Positions 9,155 to 18,506 are shown, numbered from the stretch's first letter. The stretch: DNA of 64,000 nucleotides from Micromonospora wenchangensis (GCF_002210435.1 NZ_MZMV01000016.1:1-64000), one strand, 5' to 3'. Notes: generated by a model not told the origin, from the letters alone. Numbers and translations: made by a program.

Positions 9155-10789
9155 TCAGCGCCGTTCGAACCACGCGGCTGCGTCCACCGGCAGGACGTGT
9201 CCGGCGTCCTGCCCGGTGAGGTCGGCGCTGGCCACCATGGGGCGGCCGTACCCGTCGATCCGGACCGGGGCACCGCTGAGGTTGACCACGCAGGTCAGCG
9301 CGGCGTCGTCGGCGTCGCGGCGGAACGCCAGCACTCCCGGCCCGGTCTCCTGCCAGACCACCGGACCGGCGGTGGCCGACAGCGCCGGGTGGGTGTGCCG
9401 GACCCGCAGCGCGGCCCGGTACAGCTCCAGCGTCGAGCCGGGCGTTCCGGTCTGGGCGGCCACCGAGAGGGCCCGCCAGGTGGCCGGGGCCGGCAGCCAG
9501 CTCAGCTCGCTGCCCTGCGGCCCGAAGCCGTACGGGGGCAGCTCGCCGCCCCACGGGATGGGCACCCGGCAGCCGTCACGGCTCTCCCCGGTACGTAGGA
9601 ACGCCGGGTCCTGCCGCAGCGCGTCGGGCAGGTCCAGCACCTCCGGCAGACCCAGTTCCTCGCCCTGGTAGAGGTAGGTGGAGCCGGGCAGGGCCAGCAT
9701 CAGCAGGGCGGCGGCACGGGCCCGGCGCAGGCCGACCTCGCCGTCGCCGTACCGGGTGACGTGCCGCTGCCGGTCGTGGTTGGACAGCACCCAGGTGGTC
9801 GGCGCACCGACGATCGTCGCCTCGGCCAGCGCGGTGTCGATCACCTTGCGGAACGAGTCGGCCGACCAGGTGGCGTCGAGGAAGTCGAAGCTGAACGCCT
9901 GGTGCAGCTCGTCCGGGCCGATGTAGCGGGCGAGCCGCTGCGGGGTCTCCGCCCACGCCTCGGCCACCGCCATCCGGCCGCCGGGGTAGCTGTCCAGGAT
10001 GGGTCGCCAGGCGCGGTAGATGTCGTGCACCTCGTCCTGGTCGAAGTAGGGCAGCCGGCCCTTGCCGAGCAGTTCCGACTGACGGCGGCCGGTGGTCATC
10101 GAGCTGAAGCCGACGTCCGGCAGCCCCTCGGCCTTGATCATCCCGTGGGCCACGTCGATGCGGAACCCGTCGACGCCCCGGTCGAGCCAGAACCGCAGCA
10201 CGTCTTCGAACTCGGCGCGTACCCGCGGGTGCCGCCAGTTCAGGTCGGGCTGGGCCGGGTCGAACAGGTGCAGGTACCACTGGCCGTCCGGCAGCCGGGT
10301 CCAGGCGGGGCCGCCGAAGATGCTCTCCCAGTCGTTGGGGGGCAGCTCGCCGTCGACGCCCCGGCCGTCGGCGAACAGGTAACGCTCCCGCTCGGGGGAG
10401 CCGGGGCCGGCGGCGAGGGCGGCGGTGAACCAGGGGTGCGCGCTGGAGGTGTGGTTGGGCACCAGGTCCACGATGATCCGCAGGCCCAGCGCGTGCGCGT
10501 CGGTGATCATGGCGTCGAAGTCGGCGAGGTCGCCGAAGAGCGGGTCGACGTCGCGGTAGTCGGCCACGTCGTAGCCGGCGTCGATCTGCGGCGAGGTGTA
10601 GAACGGGGTGAGCCAGAGCGCGTCCACCCCGAGGTCGCGCAGGTAGGGCAGCCGTTGCCGGATGCCTCCGAGGTCGCCGACGCCGTCACCGTCGGAGTCG
10701 GCGAAGCTGCGGACGTACACCTGGTAGACGACCGCGGCGCGCCACCAGTCGTCGTCGGAGGCCAGCGGCGTGGGGTCGGTGGCGGTCAT
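9155..10789 (-). CDS. Alpha-glucosidase, GH13
   Basis: A 544-residue cytoplasmic glycoside hydrolase family 13 enzyme, probably cleaving maltose, maltodextrin or related alpha-glucosides to glucose. Barrel motifs in order: VDLVPNHTSS, the nucleophile Asp in GFRIDVAHGM (about residue 211), the acid/base Glu in MAVAEAW (about 274) and the transition-state Asp in LSNHDRQR (about 335). No signal peptide. I set the start at the ATG whose product begins MTATDPTPLA; the open frame continues upstream only through non-coding operator DNA. Regulation by the LacI protein next door is likely: GCAAG/CTTGC half-sites lie about 100 bases upstream. Confidence 0.93.
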   Translation of the reverse strand: MTATDPTPLASDDDWWRAAVVYQVYVRSFADSDGDGVGDLGGIRQRLPYLRDLGVDALWLTPFYTSPQIDAGYDVADYRDVDPLFGDLADFDAMITDAHALGLRIIVDLVPNHTSSAHPWFTAALAAGPGSPERERYLFADGRGVDGELPPNDWESIFGGPAWTRLPDGQWYLHLFDPAQPDLNWRHPRVRAEFEDVLRFWLDRGVDGFRIDVAHGMIKAEGLPDVGFSSMTTGRRQSELLGKGRLPYFDQDEVHDIYRAWRPILDSYPGGRMAVAEAWAETPQRLARYIGPDELHQAFSFDFLDATWSADSFRKVIDTALAEATIVGAPTTWVLSNHDRQRHVTRYGDGEVGLRRARAAALLMLALPGSTYLYQGEELGLPEVLDLPDALRQDPAFLRTGESRDGCRVPIPWGGELPPYGFGPQGSELSWLPAPATWRALSVAAQTGTPGSTLELYRAALRVRHTHPALSATAGPVVWQETGPGVLAFRRDADDAALTCVVNLSGAPVRIDGYGRPMVASADLTGQDAGHVLPVDAAAWFERR

Positions 10790-10880
10790 CGGCGGAGATC
10801 CCCGTTCTGTGGCGGGACGGCGGTGCCCGCGCGGCGGTGGGTGACGGACGCGGGTGTGGAGAGAATGCCGGCCGGATGCT

Positions 10881-10907
10881 GCAAGAGTCAAGCACACCTT
10901 GCGCAAG
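10881..10907. promoter_or_regulatory. LacI-type operator half-sites upstream of the alpha-glucosidase
   Basis: GCAAG at 10881-10885 is followed by the perfect palindrome CTTGCGCAAG at 10898-10907. The same GCAAG/CTTGC words recur upstream of malE and of the LacI gene (12093-12210). CTGCAAG at 10879 resembles the CTTGCAG-type repeats reported in Streptomyces amylase/maltose promoters. This is probably where the adjacent LacI protein binds. Confidence 0.6.
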
Positions 10908-11007
10908 AAATGACGTCCGTCACCGGTGGCCAGGGCAGGTCTTTCGTGGGCGCGTCCGGTCCACCGGGGGCGGACCCGGTCGACGGGGAGCGCGGGCCGG
11001 CAGGTGG

Positions 11008-12072
11008 TCAGGCGGGGACGGCGAGGGCGGGCGGTGCCGGGCGCTGCCGGCCGGCACCCGCCTGGCGTACCACCGCGGTCGACCCGCGTACCACCAGCTC
11101 CGGGCGGAACAGGTACTCCGAGTGCGGCGCGGCGTGCCCGTTGATCTCGTCGACCAGGGCCCGGACCGCGGCCACCGCCATCGCGGCCACCGGCTGCCGC
11201 ATGGTGGTCAGCGGCGGGTCGGTGAAGGCCATCAGCGGCGAGTCGTCGTAGCCGACCACCGACAGGTCGCCGGGCACGGACATGCCGCGCTGCCGGGCGG
11301 CCCGCACCGCGCCGAGCGCCATCAGGTCGGAGCCGCAGACGATCCCGGTGACCCCGCGCTCGATCAGCCGGCCGGCGGCGGCCTCGCCGCCCTCGACCCC
11401 GAACAGCGACAGCTCGGCGAGCGCGTCCAGGTCGCCGCCGGTGGTGCCGAGCCGGGTCATCGCGGCCCGGAAGCCGGCCACCCGGCGCTGCACCGGCACG
11501 AACCGGTCCGGCCCGGTGATCAAGCCGATCTGCCGGTGCCCGAGCGCGACCAGGTGCGCCACGGCCAGCTCGGTGGCCTCCCGGTCGTCGCAGGAGACGA
11601 AGGGCGCGGCGATGCCGGGGGCGTACCCGTTGATCATGACGACCGGCAGCGGCCTGGCGATCAGGGCGCGGTACCGGTCGTGGTTGGCGGCCGTGTCGGC
11701 GTGCAGGCCGGAGACGAAGACGATGCCGGAGACCTGCCGGTCGAGCAGCATCTCCACGTACTCGTCCTCGGTGACCCCGCCCGGGGTCTGGGTGCACAGC
11801 ACCGGGGTGAACCCGCTCTGCGCCAGCGTCGACTCGATGACCTGGGCGAACGCCGGGAAGATAGGGTTGTCCAGCTCCGGCACCACCAGCCCGACCAGGC
11901 CGGCGCTGCGCTTGCGCAGCCGGGCCGGACGCTCGTAGCCGAGCACATCGAGGGCGGTCAGTACGGCCTGCCGGGTCTCGGGGGCCACGCCGGGGCGGTC
12001 GTTGAGCACCCGCGACACCGTGGCCTCGCTGACTTCGGCCTGTTGGGCGATGTCGGACAGTCGAGCGCGCAT
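11008..12072 (-). CDS. LacI family maltose-type repressor
   Basis: A 354-residue repressor. The N-terminal LacI helix-turn-helix is complete (RLSDIAQQAEVSEATVSRVL, residues 4-23), with the hinge helix around residues 45-60 and a periplasmic-binding-protein-like effector domain beyond (GLVGLVVPELDNPIF, then ITGPDRFVPVQRRVAGFRAA). Placed between an alpha-glucosidase and a divergent malEFG operon, it probably senses maltose or a maltodextrin and represses both sides and itself. The short gap to malE holds several GCAAG/CTTGC half-sites. The closest functional model is the Streptomyces MalR/Reg1 group; the effector is inferred. Confidence 0.88.
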   Translation of the reverse strand: MRARLSDIAQQAEVSEATVSRVLNDRPGVAPETRQAVLTALDVLGYERPARLRKRSAGLVGLVVPELDNPIFPAFAQVIESTLAQSGFTPVLCTQTPGGVTEDEYVEMLLDRQVSGIVFVSGLHADTAANHDRYRALIARPLPVVMINGYAPGIAAPFVSCDDREATELAVAHLVALGHRQIGLITGPDRFVPVQRRVAGFRAAMTRLGTTGGDLDALAELSLFGVEGGEAAAGRLIERGVTGIVCGSDLMALGAVRAARQRGMSVPGDLSVVGYDDSPLMAFTDPPLTTMRQPVAAMAVAAVRALVDEINGHAAPHSEYLFRPELVVRGSTAVVRQAGAGRQRPAPPALAVPA

Positions 12073-12092
12073 GGCGGCACTCTAGCTCACGG

Positions 12093-12210
12093 GCAAGTTC
12101 TTGCGTACGCCTCTGCAAGCCCTTCCATTGTCTGCAACCTCTTGCTAACGTCCCGGCAACACGCGACAGCAGCGACGCGGCCTGCCCGACGTCGGTTGGC
12201 AAGAACTTTC
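12093..12210. promoter_or_regulatory. Cluster of LacI-type operators between the repressor gene and malE
   Basis: GCAAGTTCTTGC (12093-12104) is a palindrome with a TT centre. GCAACCTCTTGC (12134-12145) and GCAAGAACTTTC (12199-12210) are near copies, and CTGCAAG occurs at 12113-12119. The first lies only 20 bases before the repressor gene start, suggesting autoregulation; the last is 60 bases before malE. The spacing suggests several repressor dimers across the shared control region. Confidence 0.62.
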
Positions 12211-12270
12211 AGCGTTTCCACGGTGTGGTCGCCCGTCCCCCGGCGACCCGCCATGACGACAGGAGTACCG

Positions 12271-13524
12271 ATGCGCATCCGTACCGCGGGTGTGGTCACC
12301 GTTCTCGGCCTGGCGCTCGCCGCGTCGGGCTGCGGCGGCGACAACAGCAAGGACGAACCGGCCGCCAAGGCCACCTCCCCGGCCGCGAGCGGCAAGCTCG
12401 TCATCTGGGCGGACGACAAGCGGACCGCGGCGCTCAAGCCGTTCGCCGAGAAGTTCGGCCAGGAGAACGGGGTCACCGTCGAGGTGCAGGCCGTCTCCAA
12501 GGACCTCCAGACCAACTTCGTCACCGCCTCCCAGCAGGGCAGCGGCCCGGACGTGGTGGTCGGCGCGCACGACTGGATCGGCAACCTCGTGCAGAACGGG
12601 GCCATCGACCCGGTGCAGCTCGCCGCCGAGCAGAAGTCCGGCTTCAACGAGACCGCGATCAAGGCGGTCACGTTCAACGGCCAGCTCTACGGCGTCCCCT
12701 ACGCCACCGAGAACGTCGCGCTGATCCGCAACACCGCGCTGGCCCCCGAGGCACCGAAGACGATCGAGGAGCTGGTCGCCACCGGCAAGAAGCTCAAGGC
12801 CGAGAAGAAGGCCAGCGAGATCCTCTGCCTCCAGTCCGGACAGAACGGCGACGCGTACCACATCTACCCGCTGTACACCTCGGCCGGCGGCTACCTCTTC
12901 GGCACCGCCGCCAACGGCGACTACGACCCGAAGGACCTGGGCGTGGGCAAGCCGGAGTCGATCGAGGCGTTCACGAAGATCGGCAAGCTCGGCGAGAAGG
13001 GCGACGGCGCGCTCAAGCGTTCCATCACCGGCGAGAACTCCATCGCCACCTTCACCGGCAAGAAGTGCGCCTTCCTGGTCTCCGGCCCGTGGGCGATCGC
13101 CGACGCCAAGAAGGCCGGCATCTCCTACGACATCTCCCCGGTCCCCGGCTTCGCCGGTGGCAAGGCGGCCCAGCCGTTCGTCGGCGTCCAGGCGTTCTAC
13201 GTCGCCGCCAAGGGCAAGAACAAGGCACTGGCCCAGGAGTTCGTCACCAACTACGTCACCACCCCCGAACTGGCCGTGGCGCTCTACCAGGCCGAGCCCC
13301 GCCCGCCGGCGTTGACCGCCGCGTTCGACCAGGTCAAGGGCACCGACCCGGACCTGGCCAAGTTCTCCGAGGCGGGCAAGGACGGCCAGGTGCTGCCGGC
13401 GATCCCGGCCATGGCCGCGATCTGGGACCCGTTCGGCAAGGCCGAGGCCGCCGTCATCGGTGGCGCCGACCCGGCGAAGACCGTCACCGCCGCCGGCAAG
13501 ACGATCTCGGGTCAGATCAAGTAA
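12271..13524 (+). CDS. malE: Maltose/maltodextrin ABC transporter substrate-binding lipoprotein
   Basis: A 417-residue extracytoplasmic solute-binding protein. A signal peptide ends in a lipobox (LAASGCGG), so the mature protein is probably anchored through a diacylglyceryl cysteine near residue 22. The mature part resembles MalE: KLVIWADDKRTAALKPF, then GPDVVVGAHDWIGNL, LYGVPYATENVALI and the C-terminal AAIWDPFGKAEAA. The ATG at 12271 follows AGGAG by five bases; an in-frame upstream ATG lacks such a site. The stop overlaps the malF start. It is first gene of a divergently controlled operon. Confidence 0.93.
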   Translation: MRIRTAGVVTVLGLALAASGCGGDNSKDEPAAKATSPAASGKLVIWADDKRTAALKPFAEKFGQENGVTVEVQAVSKDLQTNFVTASQQGSGPDVVVGAHDWIGNLVQNGAIDPVQLAAEQKSGFNETAIKAVTFNGQLYGVPYATENVALIRNTALAPEAPKTIEELVATGKKLKAEKKASEILCLQSGQNGDAYHIYPLYTSAGGYLFGTAANGDYDPKDLGVGKPESIEAFTKIGKLGEKGDGALKRSITGENSIATFTGKKCAFLVSGPWAIADAKKAGISYDISPVPGFAGGKAAQPFVGVQAFYVAAKGKNKALAQEFVTNYVTTPELAVALYQAEPRPPALTAAFDQVKGTDPDLAKFSEAGKDGQVLPAIPAMAAIWDPFGKAEAAVIGGADPAKTVTAAGKTISGQIK

Positions 13525-15161
13525 TGAGCACGCTGCCCGGCCCGGGACCTGCCCCGCAGGCCCCGGGCCGGGGGCCCGCGCGCTCCGGGCCCCCGGACAC
13601 CTCCCGTACCGCGCGTCACCACGCGCCGATCACCGCGACCGGCCTGGCCGTCAAGGTGGTCCTGCTCGGCCTGGTGGCCGGGATCGCGATCTGGGCGGCC
13701 TTCCCGCTCGTCGCCGCCCGGCTCTGGGGCGGTCTCGCCGTCCTGGCGGCCACCACCGTCGGCCTGTGTTACCTCTACCTGACCCGCCGGCACATCCCGG
13801 CCAAGTACCTGGTGCCCGGAACGATCTTCCTGATCGCCTTCCAGGTGTTCCCGGTGCTCTACACCGCGAGCACCGCGTTCACGAACTTCGGCGACGGCCA
13901 CCGGGGCTCCAAGGACGACGCGGTCGTCGCCATCGAGACCTCCTCGGTCAAGCAGGTCCCCGGCTCCGCCGAGTACGCCCTGGCCATCGCCACCACGGGC
14001 GATCCGGCCACCGGCCCGCTGGTCTTCCTGGTCACCGACCCGGCGACCGGCCGGGTCTCCGCCGGGGACGCCGCCGGGCTGCGCCCGCTCGACGCCGCCG
14101 ACGTGACCGTCGCCGGCAGCGGCCGGGTCACCGCCGCCAAGGGCTACACCGTGCTCAACGTCGGCCAGGCAAGCGTCCGCAGCGAGGAGATCACCGCCCT
14201 GGTGGTGCCGACCTCCGGGGGCGCGGTGCGCTCCAACGGCCTGTCCCGCGCCTACGAGGGCAGAGCCGTCCGGGCGTACGACCGGGGCTGCGACTGCGTC
14301 ACCGACGGGGAGACCGGCAAGACCTGGACGGCCGACCCGGACGCCGGTGCCTTCGTCGCCGCCGACGGCGAGCGGCTCGCCCAGGGCTGGCAGGTCGGGG
14401 TGGGGTTCAAGAACTTCGCCCGGGTGCTCACCGACCCGAACATCTCCGGCCCGTTCTTCGGCACCCTGCTGTGGAACTTCGCCTTCGCGATCGGCTCCAC
14501 CGGGTTCACCTTCGCCCTCGGCATGGCCGTCGCGCTGGCCCTGCACTCGCCCCGGATGCGGGGCACCAACCTCTACCGGGTCTTCCTGATCCTGCCGTAC
14601 GCGATGCCGTCGTTCGCCATGCTGCTGGTCTGGCGGGACATGTTCAACACCGACTTCGGCCTGGTCAACAACCTGTTCGGGCTCGGCGTCGACTGGTTCG
14701 GCGAGGCCTGGTCGGCCCGGCTGGCGGTGCTGCTGGTGCAGCTCTGGCTCGGCTACCCGTACATGTTCCTGGTGACCACGGGGGCGCTCCAGGCGATCCC
14801 GAAGGAGCTGACCGAGGCCACCTCGGTCGACGGCGCGTCGCCCTGGCAGTCGTTCCGGGCGGTCACCCTGCCGCTGCTGCTGGTCGCGCTCTCGCCGCTG
14901 CTGATCGCGTCGTTCGCGTACAACTTCAACAACATCAACGCGATCTGGTTGACCACCGAGGGCGGCCCGTTCGCGCCGGACAACCCGACGAACGGGGCCA
15001 CCGACCTGCTGATCACGTACACCTACCGGCTGGCCTTCGGCGCGCAGGGCGCCGAGTTCGGCCTGGCCGCCGCGGTGTCGATCTTCATCTTCGCGATCGT
15101 GGCCACGGTCTCGGCGGTCAGCTTCCGGCGCACCCGCCAGCAGGAGGAGGTCTACTCGTGA
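13524..15161 (+). CDS. malF: Maltose ABC transporter permease
   Basis: A 545-residue membrane subunit of a carbohydrate importer. A proline-rich cytosolic start is followed by three hydrophobic segments to about residue 125, then a long extracytoplasmic region (about 125-290) like the MalF P2 loop of enterobacteria, then five more membrane segments. The ATPase-docking EAA motif reads EATSVDGASPWQSFRAVTLP near residue 435. The P2-like loop is longer than in most actinobacterial sugar permeases and probably touches MalE. ATG overlaps the malE stop (TAATG). Confidence 0.92.
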   Translation: MSTLPGPGPAPQAPGRGPARSGPPDTSRTARHHAPITATGLAVKVVLLGLVAGIAIWAAFPLVAARLWGGLAVLAATTVGLCYLYLTRRHIPAKYLVPGTIFLIAFQVFPVLYTASTAFTNFGDGHRGSKDDAVVAIETSSVKQVPGSAEYALAIATTGDPATGPLVFLVTDPATGRVSAGDAAGLRPLDAADVTVAGSGRVTAAKGYTVLNVGQASVRSEEITALVVPTSGGAVRSNGLSRAYEGRAVRAYDRGCDCVTDGETGKTWTADPDAGAFVAADGERLAQGWQVGVGFKNFARVLTDPNISGPFFGTLLWNFAFAIGSTGFTFALGMAVALALHSPRMRGTNLYRVFLILPYAMPSFAMLLVWRDMFNTDFGLVNNLFGLGVDWFGEAWSARLAVLLVQLWLGYPYMFLVTTGALQAIPKELTEATSVDGASPWQSFRAVTLPLLLVALSPLLIASFAYNFNNINAIWLTTEGGPFAPDNPTNGATDLLITYTYRLAFGAQGAEFGLAAAVSIFIFAIVATVSAVSFRRTRQQEEVYS

Positions 15162-16117
15162 CGACCCGTCCAAGCGCCGGGCCGCAGGCCCCCGCCGCGC
15201 CCGCCGTCCGGTCGGATGCCGCCGGGCCGCGCGTCGGTCGGCCGGGTGCCGCGGTACGCGGCGGCCGGCATCCGGGCCGGTGGTTCACCCAGGTCGGCTG
15301 GCGGCACGTGGTCGGCGTGCTGGCGGTGGCGTTCAGCCTCTTCCCGATCCTGTTCGTGCTCTCCGCCGCGCTCAACCCGCTCGGCACCCTCTCGTCGACC
15401 GAGCTGCTGCCCACCGGGGCGTCGCTGTCGAATTTCGGCGACCTGTTCGAGCGGACGGAGTTCGGCCGCTGGTTCCTCAACTCGCTGCTCGTCGCGGGCG
15501 GCGCGAGCTGCGCGTCGATCTTCCTGTCCTCGCTGGCGGCGTACGCGTTCTCCCGGATGCGCTTCGCCGGGCGGCGGTTCGGGTTGCTGACCCTGCTGCT
15601 GATCCAGATGTTCCCGCAGTTCCTGGCGATCGTGGCGATCTTCCTGATCTTCACCCGGGTCACCGACCTGTGGCCGTCGATCGGCTTCAACACCCCGTGG
15701 GGCCTGCTCCTGCTCTACATGGGTGGCGCGCTGGGCATGAACACCTGGCTGATGAAGGGGTTCTTCGACACCCTGCCCCGCGAGCTGGACGAGTCGGCCA
15801 CGATGGACGGCGCCAGCCACGCCCAGGTCTTCTTCCGGATCATGCTGCCGCTGGTGGCGCCGATCCTGGCGGTGACCGCGCTGCTGTCGTTCATCGGCAC
15901 GATCAACGAGTTCATGATCGCCAACGTGTTCCTCACCGACACCGGGTCCAAGACCCTCGCGGTCGGCATGTTCGGCCTGGTGGCGGGGGAGCGGAACAAC
16001 AACTTCGGCATCTTCGCGGCGGGCACCCTGCTCACCGCGGTCCCCACCGTGCTGGTCTTCCAGCTCCTCCAGCGCTACATCGTCTCCGGCCTCACCGCCG
16101 GGGCCGTCAAGGGATGA
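15158..16117 (+). CDS. malG: Maltose ABC transporter permease
   Basis: A 319-residue second membrane subunit with about six hydrophobic segments after a proline- and arginine-rich N-terminus. The EAA motif is ELDESATMDGASHAQVFFRI near residue 210. The GTG start overlaps the malF stop (GTGA) and has GGAGGAGG about seven bases upstream. No ATPase gene (malK) lies in the operon, so the complex must borrow an ATPase encoded elsewhere, as Streptomyces sugar importers use MsiK. Confidence 0.92.
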   Translation: MTTRPSAGPQAPAAPAVRSDAAGPRVGRPGAAVRGGRHPGRWFTQVGWRHVVGVLAVAFSLFPILFVLSAALNPLGTLSSTELLPTGASLSNFGDLFERTEFGRWFLNSLLVAGGASCASIFLSSLAAYAFSRMRFAGRRFGLLTLLLIQMFPQFLAIVAIFLIFTRVTDLWPSIGFNTPWGLLLLYMGGALGMNTWLMKGFFDTLPRELDESATMDGASHAQVFFRIMLPLVAPILAVTALLSFIGTINEFMIANVFLTDTGSKTLAVGMFGLVAGERNNNFGIFAAGTLLTAVPTVLVFQLLQRYIVSGLTAGAVKG

Positions 16118-16133
16118 ATCGGAAGGCCACACC

Positions 16134-18041
16134 ATGTCCCTGTCGCCGCACCACGACGGCTCGGCCCTGTACGTGCCCGAGCAGGAACCCGCCCTCGGGC
16201 AGACCGTGCCGGTCTTCGTCCGGGTGCCCGAGGGCACCGACGTCCGGCAGGTGCACGTGCGGACCACCGGCGACGGTGAGCCGCGCTTCGTCGAGGCCAC
16301 CGTGGACCGCCGGGACGGCCCCGACGTCTGGTGGCGGGCCGACGTCGAGGTCCGCAACCCGGTCAGCAACTACCGGTTCATGCTCACCGGGACGACCGGC
16401 TACCGCTGGCTCAACGCCGCCGGCCCGGTCGACCACGACGTGCCCGACCACGGCGACTTCAAGCTGGTCAGCCACGCCCCGCCGCCCGCCTGGGCGCGGG
16501 ACGCGCTGATCTACCAGATCTTCCCCGACCGGTTCGCCCGGTCCGCCGCCGCCGACGGCCGCACCCCGCCGGACTGGGCCATCCCCTGCGACTGGGACAC
16601 CCCGGTCATCGGGCACGGACCGGAGACCCCACGCCAGTTCTACGGCGGTGACCTGGACGGCATCACCGAGCGGCTGGACCACCTGGACCGGCTCGGCGTC
16701 AACACCGTCTACCTGACGCCGATCTTCCCGGCCCGCTCCAACCACCGCTACGACGCGGCCGGCTTCGACACCGTCGACCCGCTGCTCGGCGGGGACGCGG
16801 CCCTGGTCCGGCTCGCCGACGCCGTCCGGGCCCGGGGCTGGCGGCTGCTCGGCGACATCACCAGCAACCACACCGGCGACGCGCACGAGTGGTTCACCCG
16901 CGCCCTGGCCGACGTCGACGCCCCCGAGCGGGAGCTGTACTACTTCGACGTCGCCACCGGCGACGGGGAGCCGACGTACGAGTCGTGGAACGGGGTGCGG
17001 TCGCTGCCGAAGCTGAACTGGGGCAGCGCCGAGCTGCGCCGCCGCTTCGCCACCGCACCGGACTCGCTGCTGCGCCGCTGGCTGCGCCCGCCGTACGGGT
17101 TGGACGGGTGGCGGGTCGACGTGGCCAACATGACCGGCCGACGGGGTGCCGACGCGTACACCCACGAGGTGGCGCGGCTGCTGCGGGCGGTGGTCGCACA
17201 GACCCGGGCCGACGGGCTGCTGCTCGCCGAACACGGTCACGACCACACCGGTGATCTGGACTCCGACGGCTGGCACGGGACGATGAACTACGTCGGCTTC
17301 ACCGACCCGGTCTGGTCCTGGCTGCGCCGCGAGAACTCCGCGCCCGGGGACGCCGCCGGGCAGCGGCCGGGTGCGGGCGGGTGGCCCGACGGTGACGCGC
17401 CGGTGCCGAACTTCCTCGGCACCCCGGGCGGCGTGCGGCGGCGGGACGCGCACGCGGTGCTCGCCACCATGAACAGCTTCCGGTCGCTGATCTCCTGGCG
17501 GTCGTACACCCACTCGTGGCAGTTGCTCGGCTCGCACGACTCGGCCCGCATCCGCACCGTGGTCGGTGACGCCGCCCGGCAGGAGGTGGCCGCCGGGCTG
17601 CTCGCCACCATGCCCGGCACCCCGGTCGTGTTCGCCGGGGACGAGTTGGGCCTGACCGGCGGCAACGGCGAGGGTTCGCGTACCCCGATGCCGTGGCACC
17701 GGCCGCAGAGCTGGGACGTCGGCACGTTCGCCACGTACCGGGCGCTGCTGGCGCTGCGCCGGGACACCCCGGCGCTGCGGCACGGCGGGCTGCGCTGGGT
17801 GCACGCCGACGCCGACACCCTGGTCTTCCTGCGGGAGGCGGCGGACGGCACGGTGCTGGTGCTGGCCCGGCGTGCCGCCGGCCCGCCGGTCCGGCTGACC
17901 GGCCTGCCGGCCACCGGGAGCGCCGGGTCCGGCCCGGCGGGGGAGAACGTCTACGGCGGCGCCCCGGCCCTGCGGCCCGCCGCCGACGGCGGGACCACCC
18001 TGCCCGGTGACGGCCCGACCTTCCAGGTCTGGCGGCTCTGA
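16134..18041 (+). CDS. Neopullulanase-like alpha-glycosidase, GH13 with N-terminal CBM34-like domain
   Basis: A 635-residue intracellular enzyme for maltodextrins, cyclodextrins or pullulan fragments. Residues 1-115 form a CBM34-like beta-sandwich (VRNPVSNYRFMLTGTTGYRW); the barrel begins at ARDALIYQIFPDRFAR. Catalytic residues: nucleophile Asp in DGWRVDVANMT (about 325), acid/base Glu in LLLAEHGHDH (about 365), and Asp in LLGSHDSARIR (about 465). No signal peptide, so it acts on imported sugars. It starts 16 bases after malG in the same operon and is followed by a hairpin. Confidence 0.9.
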   Translation: MSLSPHHDGSALYVPEQEPALGQTVPVFVRVPEGTDVRQVHVRTTGDGEPRFVEATVDRRDGPDVWWRADVEVRNPVSNYRFMLTGTTGYRWLNAAGPVDHDVPDHGDFKLVSHAPPPAWARDALIYQIFPDRFARSAAADGRTPPDWAIPCDWDTPVIGHGPETPRQFYGGDLDGITERLDHLDRLGVNTVYLTPIFPARSNHRYDAAGFDTVDPLLGGDAALVRLADAVRARGWRLLGDITSNHTGDAHEWFTRALADVDAPERELYYFDVATGDGEPTYESWNGVRSLPKLNWGSAELRRRFATAPDSLLRRWLRPPYGLDGWRVDVANMTGRRGADAYTHEVARLLRAVVAQTRADGLLLAEHGHDHTGDLDSDGWHGTMNYVGFTDPVWSWLRRENSAPGDAAGQRPGAGGWPDGDAPVPNFLGTPGGVRRRDAHAVLATMNSFRSLISWRSYTHSWQLLGSHDSARIRTVVGDAARQEVAAGLLATMPGTPVVFAGDELGLTGGNGEGSRTPMPWHRPQSWDVGTFATYRALLALRRDTPALRHGGLRWVHADADTLVFLREAADGTVLVLARRAAGPPVRLTGLPATGSAGSGPAGENVYGGAPALRPAADGGTTLPGDGPTFQVWRL

Positions 18042-18070
18042 CACCCCGTCCGGGGGCGGCCCGCCGCCGG

Positions 18071-18093
18071 GCCGGCCCGCTGCCCGGGCCGGC
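18071..18093 (+). terminator. Hairpin ending the mal operon
   Basis: GCCGGCCCG (18071-18079) and CGGGCCGGC (18085-18093) form a perfect nine-base stem with a five-base loop, 29 bases after the last mal gene. No T-run follows. Confidence 0.6.
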
Positions 18094-18155
18094 GAGATCA
18101 CGGATTGAACTCAGCCGGCGGGCCACCTACTACAAACTGTCGTTGATGAGGGAGG

Positions 18156-18506
18156 ATGGCCGGCGTGGAAGCTCTCCGACTGGTCCTTCTCTATGTCCAT
18201 CTGATCGGGTTCGCGCTGCTGCTCGGCGGCGCGGTCGCCCAGTACGTCAGCGGCCGGCTGCGGATCAACGCGGCGATGCTCTGGGGTTCGGTCATCCAGT
18301 TGCTGACCGGCCTGGGCCTGTCCGCGCCGCTGCGCGACGGCGACGAGCCGGCCCCCGCGAAGCTTGTTACCAAGTTGGTGCTGGCCCTGCTCATCTTCGT
18401 CATGGTCTTCTTCTCCCGGAAGCGGGCGCAGGTGGCCCGTGGCCATTTCCTGGCGATCATCGGGTTGACCCTGGTCACGGCCGCTGTGGCGGTGTTCTGG
18501 CGGTAG
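18156..18506 (+). CDS. Small integral membrane protein, unknown function
   Basis: A 116-residue protein with four hydrophobic stretches (about residues 7-28, 40-56, 67-85 and 95-114) and few charged residues between them. The opening RLVLLYVHLIGFALLLGGAV, with a His inside the first helix, resembles small actinobacterial membrane proteins of the CopD-like or DUF2269-like kind, but I cannot name the family safely. The ATG at 18156 follows GGGAGGA. It sits alone between the mal terminator and the nucleoside-transport locus, with 244 bases of control region after it. Confidence 0.75.
   Translation: MAGVEALRLVLLYVHLIGFALLLGGAVAQYVSGRLRINAAMLWGSVIQLLTGLGLSAPLRDGDEPAPAKLVTKLVLALLIFVMVFFSRKRAQVARGHFLAIIGLTLVTAAVAVFWR

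Noticed and set aside
10790..12202. In-frame extension of the alpha-glucosidase upstream of 10789
   Set aside because: It covers the repressor gene and operator DNA; the GH13 homology begins at the chosen ATG.
18156..18506. Small membrane protein as part of the nucleoside importer
   Set aside because: It is separated by 244 bases and a leader hairpin from the BMP gene, and has no transporter-like domain.
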